Source: Bacteroides sp. (GTDB taxonomy: Bacteria; Bacteroidota; Bacteroidia; Bacteroidales; Muribaculaceae). From it: a stretch of 48,377 nucleotides of DNA. A program made the position numbers and the translations under genes. The stretch is taken from positions 20,733-69,109 of the forward strand of contig JAAVBC010000006.1 of NCBI GenBank assembly GCA_014803765.1, written 5' to 3'. A model generated the notes under the pieces. It saw nothing but the letters and a program-made list of their open reading frames with translations, ran no database searches and had not been told where the DNA came from. Positions 25,973 to 34,960 of this stretch are shown here, one piece after another (the first letter of the stretch is position 1; each line of letters starts with the position of its first letter).

Positions 25973-28900
25973 ATGAAAAATTTCAATTTTCATCTGAATC
26001 GGAAATTGTGGGTGACAGTCGTAATGGCGATAGCCCTTGCATTTCCTGCTTTAGCTCAAAAAATCACCGTTAAGGGTACGGTGCTTGATGAGTATGGCGA
26101 TCCGATGATCGGCGCCACAATCATGCAAAAAGGCACCTCTAACGGCACAGCTGCCGACATCGACGGCAACTTTGAGCTGAATGTCGAGCCTAACGCGACC
26201 CTCGTAGTCAGCTACGTGGGTTATGATCCCATGGACGTAGCCGTCAATGGCAAGACACAACTTGAGATTGTGCTCAAGGAGAACGCAACTCTCCTTAGCG
26301 AGACAGTCGTAATCGGTTACGGTACGGTAAAGAAAGCCGATGCGACCGGTTCGGTAGCGATCGTCCGTCCGGATGATGTCGATGCCGGTATCTCTACTTC
26401 AGCTCAGGACCTCCTGGTCGGCGCAAGCCCCGGTGTGGTAGTCACAACTTCAGGTGGTGATCCTTCCGGCAACGCAAGCATCCGTATCCGTGGCGGCTCC
26501 TCACTTTCAGCTTCCAATGACCCGCTGATCGTCATCGACGGCGTTCCGCAGAGCAACCAGAGCAACGCCGGCGGCACAAACGCCCTGACAATGCTCAACC
26601 CGCAGAACATCGAGTCAATGACAATCCTTAAGGACGCGTCTGCAACTGCTATCTATGGTTCGCGCGCATCTAACGGTGTCATCCTCATCACAACCAAGAA
26701 AGGCGCAAGCGGACGTCCGCAGGTGAACTTCGCCGCTAACTTCCACGTGAACACAGCGCGCAAGACCCTCAAGATGATGAAGGCTTCGGAATATGTCAAC
26801 CTCATCGGTCAGTATGGCAACGACCGCGCCAACCAGATGCTTTACGAAAACCTCGTCAACCCCGAACTCGGCTACGAGGCAGGCACAGCTTTCAACCTTT
26901 TTGACACTAACTGGCAGAAGGAAGTGCTCCGCACAGCATTCTCTCACGACTACTCTCTGAGTGTCGGCGGCACAGCAGGCTGGCTCCCCTATCGCGTCAA
27001 CGCATCTTACACCAACAATCAGGGTATCATCAAGACCTCTTCAATGGAGCGTACGACTGTAGGTTTCAACCTCACTCCGAAGTTCCTCGACGATCACTTG
27101 AGCATCGCTCTTAACGCCCAGGGCTCTTATGTCCACACAGGCAACGCTGCCGGCGTTATGGGTAATGCAGTAGGTCTCGCCCCCGTATATCCCGTCTATA
27201 AGAACTACGCAATGGCTGAGGAAGGAATGCCGCAGGCTTACAACGGCTACTTCAACATCCTTCAGACTACAGGTAAACCTGAAGAGAACGCTTCCGAAAA
27301 CCCCGTGCAGCTCCTTAACGACCAGCGCACAGTCGGCAAGACTCTCAACTCTACCGGTAACATCCAGATCGATTACTCACTCCATTGGCTGCCCGAACTT
27401 CACTTCAACCTTAACCTCGGTTATCAGGTTTCGAAGAACACTTCAAAGACTATCGTGGATCAGAACTCCATCATGGCTTGGAGAAACAACTATAAGGATG
27501 GCGCAGGCACTAAGTATGACTGGTATGAGCTTCAGCGCAACACCAACCTCTCTTTCTTCATCAACTATAAGAAGGATTTCGAGGCTATCAAGTCTAACCT
27601 TGACGTAACTCTCGGTTATGACTGGCAGCGCTTCGACTATCACGGTCGCTCTGAAACCCTGCTCAACACACTGGGCTACAATATGGACTACGTCGGCGGC
27701 ATCTACTCCCTCACTGAGGATCCCGCTACTGCCGACCGCATCGGCTATTCTTACGAGAACGCTCCTATGACCCGCTGGGCTAACATCAACCAGCTCGTCT
27801 CATTCTTCGGACGTATCAACTATGTATTCGATGACACTTATCTTCTGACATTCACTCTTCGTGACGACGGCTCTTCACGCTTCTCAAAGGCTAACCGCTG
27901 GGGTCTCTTCCCCGCGCTCGCTCTCGGCTGGAAGATCAACAATATGGCGTTCATGGAGCACACACGCGGCTGGCTCGATGAGTTCAAACTCCGCCTCGGT
28001 TGGGGTGAGACAGGTCAGCAGGATATCGGTCAGAACTTCGGTTACCTCCCGATCTACACTGACTCTTATCAGAACGGGTTCCAGTATCTCAACCCCGTCA
28101 ACCCCATCAACCCCGAAGGCGGCTACAACTGGATCAACCCCCTCTATCCCCAGTCATATAACGCTGACCTCAAGTGGGAGACAACTACTACTTGGAACGT
28201 CGGCATCGACATGGGCTTCATCAACAACCGCATCACTCTCGCAGCAGACTGGTATCTGCGCAAGACCCGCGACCTCCTCTCTTACGTGCCGACAGCTACA
28301 ACTAACACAGCTAACTATGGCTGGCGTAACATCGGTAACATGGAGAACCTCGGTGTCGAAGTGACTATCGGCGCAAAACCCGTCGTTACCCACGACTTCA
28401 CTTGGAACACAAGCTTCAACGTCAGCTGGAACAAGAACAAGATCACCAAGCTTCAGGGCGAAGGCACTGACTCAGCTATCTCAGCAATCGGTCTGCCCTC
28501 AGGCACAGGTGGCGACCTCGGATGGCACATCGTAGGTCAGCCCGCGTTCACATTCATGGTCTACGAACAGGTCTACGACCAGAACGGCGACCCGATCGAG
28601 AACCAGTATGTCGACCAGAACGCCGACGGCATCATCGACGACAACGACCTCATCATGTATCATTCAAGAGACCCGAAGGTGACTCTGACATGGAACAACA
28701 ACTTCTCATGGAAAGGCTGGGATCTCGGCATCTCCCTCCGTGCGAACCTCGGCAACTATGTCTACAACAACCTGAAATACTCCAACACCCGCGTCTACAA
28801 CGTGTCTGCTGCGCAGTATCAGCTTGGCAACCTTCTCGCCAACACTCCGCTCTTCTACAACCCGAGCAGTGCGTCGCTTCTCCCGCTTTCAAGCTATTTC

Positions 28901-29122
28901 GTAGAGAATGCATCATTCCTGCGTTGCGACAACATCACACTGGGCTACACATTCCGCAATCTCTTCCACGACAAGATGACCCTTCGTCTCTTCGCGGCTG
29001 TGCAGAATCCCTTCGTCATCACTACATTCTCCGGCATCGATCCTGAGGAATTCGGTGGTGTGCAGAGCGATCCCTATCCCAGACCTATCACAACTTCACT
29101 CGGTCTTGTGGCTACATTCTAA
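25973..29122 (+). CDS. susC: SusC-type TonB-dependent receptor
   Basis: A 1049-residue outer-membrane beta-barrel. A signal peptide (LWVTVVMAIALAFPALA) is followed by a carboxypeptidase-regulatory-like domain (KGTVLDEYGDPMIGATI, residues about 33-108). The plug carries the SusC signatures VVIGYGTVKKADATGS, IRGGSSLSASNDPLIVID and KDASATAIYGSRASNGVI. Strands fill the rest, ending in the aromatic LGLVATF. With SusD it imports maltooligosaccharides using energy from TonB. The start is set by the signal peptide and lies 28 bp upstream of susD's position after the stop. Codon use is strongly biased (many aac, ggc, ctc), consistent with high expression. Substrate assignment as starch rests on the neighbouring amylases and SusE/F-like proteins. 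Confidence 0.93.
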   Translation: MKNFNFHLNRKLWVTVVMAIALAFPALAQKITVKGTVLDEYGDPMIGATIMQKGTSNGTAADIDGNFELNVEPNATLVVSYVGYDPMDVAVNGKTQLEIVLKENATLLSETVVIGYGTVKKADATGSVAIVRPDDVDAGISTSAQDLLVGASPGVVVTTSGGDPSGNASIRIRGGSSLSASNDPLIVIDGVPQSNQSNAGGTNALTMLNPQNIESMTILKDASATAIYGSRASNGVILITTKKGASGRPQVNFAANFHVNTARKTLKMMKASEYVNLIGQYGNDRANQMLYENLVNPELGYEAGTAFNLFDTNWQKEVLRTAFSHDYSLSVGGTAGWLPYRVNASYTNNQGIIKTSSMERTTVGFNLTPKFLDDHLSIALNAQGSYVHTGNAAGVMGNAVGLAPVYPVYKNYAMAEEGMPQAYNGYFNILQTTGKPEENASENPVQLLNDQRTVGKTLNSTGNIQIDYSLHWLPELHFNLNLGYQVSKNTSKTIVDQNSIMAWRNNYKDGAGTKYDWYELQRNTNLSFFINYKKDFEAIKSNLDVTLGYDWQRFDYHGRSETLLNTLGYNMDYVGGIYSLTEDPATADRIGYSYENAPMTRWANINQLVSFFGRINYVFDDTYLLTFTLRDDGSSRFSKANRWGLFPALALGWKINNMAFMEHTRGWLDEFKLRLGWGETGQQDIGQNFGYLPIYTDSYQNGFQYLNPVNPINPEGGYNWINPLYPQSYNADLKWETTTTWNVGIDMGFINNRITLAADWYLRKTRDLLSYVPTATTNTANYGWRNIGNMENLGVEVTIGAKPVVTHDFTWNTSFNVSWNKNKITKLQGEGTDSAISAIGLPSGTGGDLGWHIVGQPAFTFMVYEQVYDQNGDPIENQYVDQNADGIIDDNDLIMYHSRDPKVTLTWNNNFSWKGWDLGISLRANLGNYVYNNLKYSNTRVYNVSAAQYQLGNLLANTPLFYNPSSASLLPLSSYFVENASFLRCDNITLGYTFRNLFHDKMTLRLFAAVQNPFVITTFSGIDPEEFGGVQSDPYPRPITTSLGLVATF

Positions 29123-29149
29123 TCATTTTCATTCGAATCGATTTTCAAT

Positions 29150-31048
29150 ATGAAAACAATAAATAAATTATTCCTTAGCCTCGGAATTGCGGCAAGTGCA
29201 TTCGGATTATCCTCATGCGTGGGTGATCTTGATCTGCAGCCCAACAACCCGAGCGACTACACCGATGTCTCCAACGACATGGATCGTGTATTCGCCGACC
29301 TCTATCTCCAGTACGCTACCTACGGCGCGAACGGAAGTTCACCCGTAAGCGGTTTTGACGGAGGTATGGCAGCTTTCCAGCGTGCAATGTTCATCGCCGA
29401 GGAAATTCCTACTGATGAAGCTTGCTGGCTCTGGGACCCCGCAGATTATGGCATGGCATACAACGGCGGTCTCTTCAACCCCAACCAGGGATGTCTCTAT
29501 GGCTTCTACTCTCGCCTGATGATTAATATCACTCTTTCCAACCAGTTCATCCAGAGTGTCAACGACGGCACATTCAATCTTGATGAAGAGGGCAGAAAGC
29601 GCGCTGAGCAGTATAAGCTTCAGGCAAAGGCTCTCTGGGGCGCATGTTATTACTACATGCTTTCATTCTACAACAATGTCCCCTATGCTGACGAGTCAAC
29701 TCCCGTCGGCGCAATGCCCGAGCAGCTTCCCCGCGCTGAGGTCTACAATCGCGTGACTCAACAGCTTGAGGATGTCGTAGCTTCTTTCGGTGCTAACCAG
29801 GTTCCGGAATATGGCTTTGTAGGTGTTGACATGGCTGAAGCTATCCTCGCTAAGATCTATCTTAACGCGGAAGTCTTCACAGGCACTCCTGCATGGGAGA
29901 AATGCTACACCCACTGTAAGAACATCATCAATCGTCTCGGTAAGGGCGGCTACTACGGCAATGGTCTCGCCCGCGCTTACGGCGCTCTCTTCGGCGCTAA
30001 CAACGATATCTACTGCCTCGGCAACCCCGGCAGCGAGGTCAACGAGATCATCTGGACTATCGCCGGCAATGAAGTGCAGCTGACAGGCTTCAGCGGCGCG
30101 AACTTCCTGACTGCCGCATGGCTCGGCACCAACGGCGTGCAGCAGACAATGGGTATCCCGACTCAGGACGCTAATCTCAATGGCGACGTGATCGAGAACG
30201 GCGACGGCTCAAAACAGTTCTACACTTACTATGCTGACGCTGATGCATTCGCTTCTGCAAAGGCTTCTTATGATGAAATCTTCGCCAGCGACAAGACAAA
30301 ATGGCAGGCAATCATCAATGAGACAGTGAACGGAGTTCATTACTCTTTCGATCCCACTCAAACCGGTTATATCGCACAGGAATGGTTCAATTCCGGCAAC
30401 GGCTGGAAGTGTATGGTAGCCCGCAAGTCATTCGTCCGCAAGTTCGAATGGAACGACGTGGCTATGACTCAGAGCGACGACCGCCGCGTAGCCAACTGGC
30501 AGACTGCTGCTCATGGCTTCAGCGTTGAGAACATCTCACTTGTCGGCGATGACTGGGGCAACAACGGCTACCTCTGCCCGAAATATACAAACTGGGCTTA
30601 CAACGAGGACGGCACAATCAACAAGGCTGCTTCGCCCACAAACATCAGTTCGACAGCAGGCGACTACGCTGCTATCCGTCTTGCAGAAATCTACCTGACT
30701 GCAGCTGAGGCTATCCTCAACGGCGGCGGCGGCACACAGGCTGAAGCTCTCGAATATGTCAACGCAATCCGCGCTCGCGCTTACGGCGACGCACCCGGCG
30801 ACCACTCTCACTACTGGACATCACTCTCAATGCAGGAACTCCGCGACGAACGCTGCCGCGAGCTCTATCAGGAGAATGTACGCCGCACCGACCTTATCCG
30901 CTGGAACCAGTGGTGTACAGGTTATACTTGGGAATGGAAAGGCGGCGTCAACCAGAACGGTTCGAACCTCCCCGCTTACACTAAGTGCTTCCCCATCCCG
31001 ACCCGCGTGATGACAGCTTCTACTTTCCAGCAGACAAGCGGTTATTAA
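29150..31048 (+). CDS. susD: SusD-type starch-binding lipoprotein
   Basis: A 632-residue RagB/SusD family protein. The lipobox is GLSSC with Cys23 in ASAFGLSSCVGD. A TPR-like scaffold helix (KRAEQYKLQAKALWGACYYY) and the C-terminal SusD motif (AIRLAEIYLTAAEAILNGG, then LRDERCRELYQENVRRTDLI) are present. It forms the lid of the SusC pore and holds oligosaccharide at the cell surface. It is 27 bp after susC and 26 bp before the SusE-like gene, so these are co-transcribed. It is longer than SusD of B. thetaiotaomicron (551), with extra residues near 300-440. Confidence 0.93.
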   Translation: MKTINKLFLSLGIAASAFGLSSCVGDLDLQPNNPSDYTDVSNDMDRVFADLYLQYATYGANGSSPVSGFDGGMAAFQRAMFIAEEIPTDEACWLWDPADYGMAYNGGLFNPNQGCLYGFYSRLMINITLSNQFIQSVNDGTFNLDEEGRKRAEQYKLQAKALWGACYYYMLSFYNNVPYADESTPVGAMPEQLPRAEVYNRVTQQLEDVVASFGANQVPEYGFVGVDMAEAILAKIYLNAEVFTGTPAWEKCYTHCKNIINRLGKGGYYGNGLARAYGALFGANNDIYCLGNPGSEVNEIIWTIAGNEVQLTGFSGANFLTAAWLGTNGVQQTMGIPTQDANLNGDVIENGDGSKQFYTYYADADAFASAKASYDEIFASDKTKWQAIINETVNGVHYSFDPTQTGYIAQEWFNSGNGWKCMVARKSFVRKFEWNDVAMTQSDDRRVANWQTAAHGFSVENISLVGDDWGNNGYLCPKYTNWAYNEDGTINKAASPTNISSTAGDYAAIRLAEIYLTAAEAILNGGGGTQAEALEYVNAIRARAYGDAPGDHSHYWTSLSMQELRDERCRELYQENVRRTDLIRWNQWCTGYTWEWKGGVNQNGSNLPAYTKCFPIPTRVMTASTFQQTSGY

Positions 31049-31074
31049 TCTAACTAAAAATCTGACTAAAGAAA

Positions 31075-32103
31075 ATGAAAAAATTAGCTATAATCTGTGC
31101 AATGGCGGGCGTCGCTCTCGGCTTTTCTTCCTGCAAGCAGGAGGATAATCCCCAGTATCACGCGCCCACAACGTTCACTGTCAATGAACCTGCACTCAAG
31201 AATCAGGCTTTCCTCACATCCAATGATATGACGGATCCCGCGACATTCAATCTTTTCTGCTCGCAGCCTGATTACGGATATTCAGCAATCTGCGAATATT
31301 CAGCTCTCGTATCTCTTGATCCTGAAGCCGAACTCGATAAGTGGATCGCTCTTGAGAACACAACCCCCTCAAGCGCCAACATGGCAATCCAGACATTCAA
31401 TCTCGGCGTTGCCCTCAATAATCTGCTCGAAGTAGCAGATCAGGAGGACTTCAACGAGCGCGGTCTGGGCGAACAGGAGTTCAAGTGCTATTTCCGCGCT
31501 GTCTGCGAAATCCCCTCTATCGAGGGTTCACGCATCGTCAGCTCCAACGTAGTGAGCTACGATAAGGTGAGAATCCAGTATGCAGAGAAGAAACCGGGTT
31601 GGATCTATATCTGCGGTAATGTGCAGAATATGGAGACAGGCAAAGCCAATGGCTTCACTGCTCCGAGCGTTGCCAATCTGGCGGACTATCAGGAAAGCTG
31701 GGCGCTCTATGAGCCGGAAGACATGATAGGTCAGAAGCTTTATGTCGGCACATTCAATATCACCAACAAGGCTGCCGATTTCGCTGATAACCTTGAGAAC
31801 TTCAACGAAGGCAATCCGGACGCTTGCTCTCAGTTCCGCTTCTTCACCGAACTTCTCGGCTGGACTAACGAAGCATCTCTCGGTTCGAACGAGGCTGACT
31901 TCTATGTCCTCCCGATCACTGACAAGTGGGAAGCAGGCTTCAGCGGCGATGTAGTCAACCAGGGTCTCGGTAACTGGGGTATCTTCGTTGGCGACACTGA
32001 CAAACCGGTGACTATCGTAGTCGACGTTCCGAACCTCAAGATTTATGTTAAGGAAGGTGTCCACGAAGTGACATTCGTAGGTCGCGATCCGGAATTCAAT
32101 TGA
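31075..32103 (+). CDS. susE: SusE-like surface starch-binding lipoprotein
   Basis: A 342-residue lipoprotein with lipobox GFSSC (Cys21). The N-terminal SusE domain (PTTFTVNEPALKNQAFLTSN, residues about 30-135) is followed by one immunoglobulin-like and one SusE/F-type carbohydrate-binding domain (GWIYICGNVQNMETGKANGF to LKIYVKEGVHEVTF). These proteins sit on the outer membrane beside SusC/D and bind starch through aromatic residues. It is 26 bp after susD, and 80 bp containing a long hairpin separate it from the next gene. The name is by position and domain type; family members diverge strongly. Confidence 0.8.
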   Translation: MKKLAIICAMAGVALGFSSCKQEDNPQYHAPTTFTVNEPALKNQAFLTSNDMTDPATFNLFCSQPDYGYSAICEYSALVSLDPEAELDKWIALENTTPSSANMAIQTFNLGVALNNLLEVADQEDFNERGLGEQEFKCYFRAVCEIPSIEGSRIVSSNVVSYDKVRIQYAEKKPGWIYICGNVQNMETGKANGFTAPSVANLADYQESWALYEPEDMIGQKLYVGTFNITNKAADFADNLENFNEGNPDACSQFRFFTELLGWTNEASLGSNEADFYVLPITDKWEAGFSGDVVNQGLGNWGIFVGDTDKPVTIVVDVPNLKIYVKEGVHEVTFVGRDPEFN

Positions 32104-32109
32104 TATTTA

Positions 32110-32160
32110 GTGTCAGGTGGGAAATGGAATCCCCGCGGATTCCATTTCTCCCGCCGACAC
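32110..32160 (+). promoter_or_regulatory. long intergenic hairpin between susE-like and susF-like genes
   Basis: GTGTC (32110-32114) pairs with GACAC (32156-32160). Inside, GAAATGGAATCC pairs perfectly with GGATTCCATTTC around CCGC. No T run follows, so it is more likely an RNA-stability or processing element than a terminator. It starts seven bases after the susE-like stop. Confidence 0.7.
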
Positions 32161-32183
32161 GAAATTAACTATAGCAAACAATT

Positions 32184-33665
32184 ATGAAAGGAATTAAATT
32201 CTTATCAGCTTTAGCTCTGGTTATGGGTCTGGGTCTGACGGCTTGCGATAACTTCGACCTCCCCAATCCTCCCGGCCAGACATATCCCCAGCCCGACGGA
32301 TTCCTTACTGATTCCGATCTCAAACTGGGGGCAATCGAAACTCCCCTTAACCTCGCTCAGGCAAATGCTGCGAATGAGGATGTGACTGTAGCCACTATCG
32401 AGGAGCTCAAGAACTTCCCCTCAGAGTATACTCTGAACCTCTACATGGAGGTTGCAGGCGATGCCGCCTATTCTAAGGTCAGCACTATCGCCACTACAAT
32501 CGCCGACAACAACGTGATCGTCGCTCCCGACGTGCTGAATGGCGCAATTCAGGAAGTCATCACAAAGAAACCCGGTGAATATGACGTCTACGCACGCTTC
32601 GTTGCGTATGCTACTCTCGGCACTACCAACCTCCGCATCGGCGGCATTGACGCTACTTATGGCGAAGAGATGCTGAAAGTGCGCACAATGGATGCCACTA
32701 AGGTAATCGAGGATGCTTATTATCTCGTACCCTGCGACGCTGCCGGCAAGGCTCAGCTCTCAAAGGCTGTGAAGATGAACAACACAGCAGGCAATGTATC
32801 AGGCTACGACAATCCTGAATTCGCTGTCAAGCTTGATGTCGCAGAGGGCGTCGATTATCTCTGGAAGATCGCTCCCCAGTCTGCAATCACAGCAAACGCT
32901 GCCGACGAACTCTTCGGATGTAACCCCGAGACTGACGGCATGTCAGGTAAGCTCGCTACATCTTACGAAGCAGGCGTAATGCCCATCGCAGGCTCAGTAT
33001 TGCTGACTGTCAACATGGAAGCTGATTCTTACACTGTAAGCTACGCTTTCGACAACATCTATCCCGTCTCCGGCACTACTCAGCCCAAGAACGCTATGGC
33101 GCTCTACACTGACAACTACATCAACTACTATGGTGTGACCGCACTCAACCGCCAGTGGACAATCTACACTCAGGTTGATAAGTCAGGTGTCGTATTCGGC
33201 AACGATGATGAAGTTGAACCCGAAGTCAGCGAAAACGGCTTCGAACAGACCGGCGCAATCCTCGCAGGTTCGACATCCAAGCTGACTACACCCGTACAGG
33301 CGAACAGCCTCTACTATGTAGACATCAACCTCGTTCAGGCTACTTACGATCTCAAGGCTCTCACAACACTGGGTATCGTAGGCAACCACAACGGCTGGAA
33401 TGAAAAGGAATCTATCGCACTGACCGCTTCAAGAGACCTCAAGACCTGGACAGCTACAGGCGTTGAGCTCGACGGCGAATTCAAGATCAATGCCAACAGC
33501 GCATGGGATTATGACTTCGGCGGCACAGCAGTAGAGACAATCAACGGCGAACATGTCTACAACCTCTCATTCAAGGGTGGCAACATGTCGGTAGAAAAGG
33601 GCACATACGATGTGAAGGTAGATTTCTCTACACTCCCCTATGTCCTGACTCTCACCAAGAAATAA
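32184..33665 (+). CDS. susF: SusF/SusE-like starch-binding lipoprotein
   Basis: A 493-residue lipoprotein with lipobox GLTAC (Cys21 in GLGLTACDN). Three SusE/SusF-type modules appear to follow, ending with a starch-binding-like domain (LTTLGIVGNHNGWNEKES to SFKGGNMSVEKGTYDVKVDF). These surface proteins hold starch near SusC/D. The length matches SusF (485 in B. thetaiotaomicron). It is preceded by a strong hairpin and followed by a terminator, so it is the last gene of the main operon. Assignment as susF is by position and domain content. Confidence 0.78.
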   Translation: MKGIKFLSALALVMGLGLTACDNFDLPNPPGQTYPQPDGFLTDSDLKLGAIETPLNLAQANAANEDVTVATIEELKNFPSEYTLNLYMEVAGDAAYSKVSTIATTIADNNVIVAPDVLNGAIQEVITKKPGEYDVYARFVAYATLGTTNLRIGGIDATYGEEMLKVRTMDATKVIEDAYYLVPCDAAGKAQLSKAVKMNNTAGNVSGYDNPEFAVKLDVAEGVDYLWKIAPQSAITANAADELFGCNPETDGMSGKLATSYEAGVMPIAGSVLLTVNMEADSYTVSYAFDNIYPVSGTTQPKNAMALYTDNYINYYGVTALNRQWTIYTQVDKSGVVFGNDDEVEPEVSENGFEQTGAILAGSTSKLTTPVQANSLYYVDINLVQATYDLKALTTLGIVGNHNGWNEKESIALTASRDLKTWTATGVELDGEFKINANSAWDYDFGGTAVETINGEHVYNLSFKGGNMSVEKGTYDVKVDFSTLPYVLTLTKK

Positions 33666-33692
33666 GAATAACAAAATCTTATAAACTTTCCC

Positions 33693-33729
33693 AAAAGGGG
33701 GTTCATCTGCGGATGAATCCCCTTTTTTC
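33693..33729 (+). terminator. intrinsic terminator of the sus operon
   Basis: AAAAGGGG plus GTTCATC pairs with GATGAATCCCCTTTT around TGCG, running into the T stretch. It separates the susF-like gene from the T9SS starch-binding gene. Confidence 0.85.
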
Positions 33730-33749
33730 ACCAAAAACATTTGGAAAAA

Positions 33750-33781
33750 TTTGTGAAATTAAAATAAAATATCTAATTTAG
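33750..33781 (+). promoter_or_regulatory. promoter of the T9SS starch-binding protein
   Basis: TTTG at 33750-33753 and TAATTTAG at 33774-33781 (one mismatch to TAnnTTTG) are 20 bp apart. The leader would be about 155 nt. No riboswitch is recognised in it; a 14-codon ATG frame at 33835 is probably chance. Confidence 0.5.
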
Positions 33782-33941
33782 CCGACAATTCCGGTCAACC
33801 GATCAATAAAGTCAATTTTTTCAACTCAAAGGGGATGGACATTCACCTGCGACAGAGAAACTTACATGCAGAAGGTTAGCCGAAAAACTCAGAAGAAAAA
33901 TTAACTAAATAATTTGTTTAACCAATAAATCTAACTTCAGA

Positions 33942-34835
33942 ATGAAGAAATTTTACGCTTTCGCAGCAGCAGCTCTCATGGCAGTAGCAGCTAACGCACA
34001 GGTACTTTACATCACCGGCGCAGGTGATTTCACTAACGGCGAGTGGAACGCAGAAACTCCCGATGAGTTCGAAATGGTAGACGGCAACTACGTCCTCGAA
34101 GTAGGCAATCTTACACAGTTCAAGCTTTCTACAGCTTGCGGTGACTGGGACGCTTTCAATGCAGGCTGCTATGGCTGTAACTACGGCGAAGAACCCGGAG
34201 CAACTGTAGCTCTCGAGACTCCCTGGGAAGCTAACATCATGTGCCCCTGGAAGGGTGACTACAAAATCGTCGTATCAGGCGACCTCTCATCTCTTACTCT
34301 TACAACTAATACTCCCAAACCCGACGGTCCGACTCCCATCTATCTCCGTGGCGACATGAACGAATGGGGCACAGGCGAAGAATGGCAGATGGAAAGCCTC
34401 GGCAACAACGTTTGGAAATTCGTTTGCGCTGAAGGTCAGGAAATCGCAGCAGGCAACGCATTCAAGATCGCTGACGCTGACTGGAATGTCTACAACATCG
34501 GTGGCGACGGCGCTGCAATCCTCTTCGGTGTTGACACTGAAGTATTCAACGGCGGCAACCCCGCTAACATCACTCTTGAGGACACTTTCAATGGCGTAGC
34601 ATGGCTCGTTCTTGACCTCGAAGGTTCAGGTTCCAACTACCTCATCATCTCCAACGACAAGACTTTCGTTCCCGATTGGTATGAAGGTGGCGAAGACACA
34701 GCTGTAGCTGAAATCGCAGTTGAAGAAGGCGAAGCAGTCTACTACACTCTTCAGGGTGTGAAGGTTGCTAACCCCGCTAACGGCATCTACGTTGTCGTTA
34801 AGGCAGGCAAGGCTACTAAAGCTGTCGTTAAATAA
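33942..34835 (+). CDS. T9SS-secreted SusE/F-like starch-binding protein
   Basis: A 297-residue exported protein. The signal peptide is MKKFYAFAAAALMAVAANA. Two SusE/SusF-like carbohydrate-binding domains follow (residues about 20-125, LYITGAGDFTNGEW to LTLTTNTP, and about 130-250, PIYLRGDMNEWGTGEEW to KTFVPDWY). The last 50 residues are a T9SS type-A sorting domain (VYYTLQGVKVANPANGIYVV). So the protein is probably carried across the outer membrane by T9SS rather than lipidated. The same pair of domains, same order, occurs inside the 2189-residue protein at 744. It has its own promoter and terminator. Codon use is highly biased, suggesting high expression. Binding of starch is inferred. Confidence 0.82.
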   Translation: MKKFYAFAAAALMAVAANAQVLYITGAGDFTNGEWNAETPDEFEMVDGNYVLEVGNLTQFKLSTACGDWDAFNAGCYGCNYGEEPGATVALETPWEANIMCPWKGDYKIVVSGDLSSLTLTTNTPKPDGPTPIYLRGDMNEWGTGEEWQMESLGNNVWKFVCAEGQEIAAGNAFKIADADWNVYNIGGDGAAILFGVDTEVFNGGNPANITLEDTFNGVAWLVLDLEGSGSNYLIISNDKTFVPDWYEGGEDTAVAEIAVEEGEAVYYTLQGVKVANPANGIYVVVKAGKATKAVVK

Positions 34836-34868
34836 TCATCTCCGATTATACACACTTTAAAATCCATA

Positions 34869-34904
34869 ATGAAGGATGGCAAAATTGCCATCCTTCATTT
34901 TTTA
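34869..34904 (+). terminator. intrinsic terminator
   Basis: ATGAAGGATGGCA (34869-34881) pairs perfectly with TGCCATCCTTCAT (34886-34898) around a four-base loop, followed by T6. It closes the T9SS starch-binding gene. Confidence 0.92.
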
Positions 34905-34939
34905 TATATATTAATGTCTCTATTTTTAAACATTTTGAC

Positions 34940-34947
34940 TAATTTTG
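34940..34947 (+). promoter_or_regulatory. possible -7 element for sufB
   Basis: TAATTTTG matches TAnnTTTG and lies 13 bases before the start codon at 34961. No convincing TTTG -33 box lies 20 bp upstream, so this is a weak call. If correct, the leader would be only a few bases long. Confidence 0.4.
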
Positions 34948-34960
34948 TGTAATTATATAT

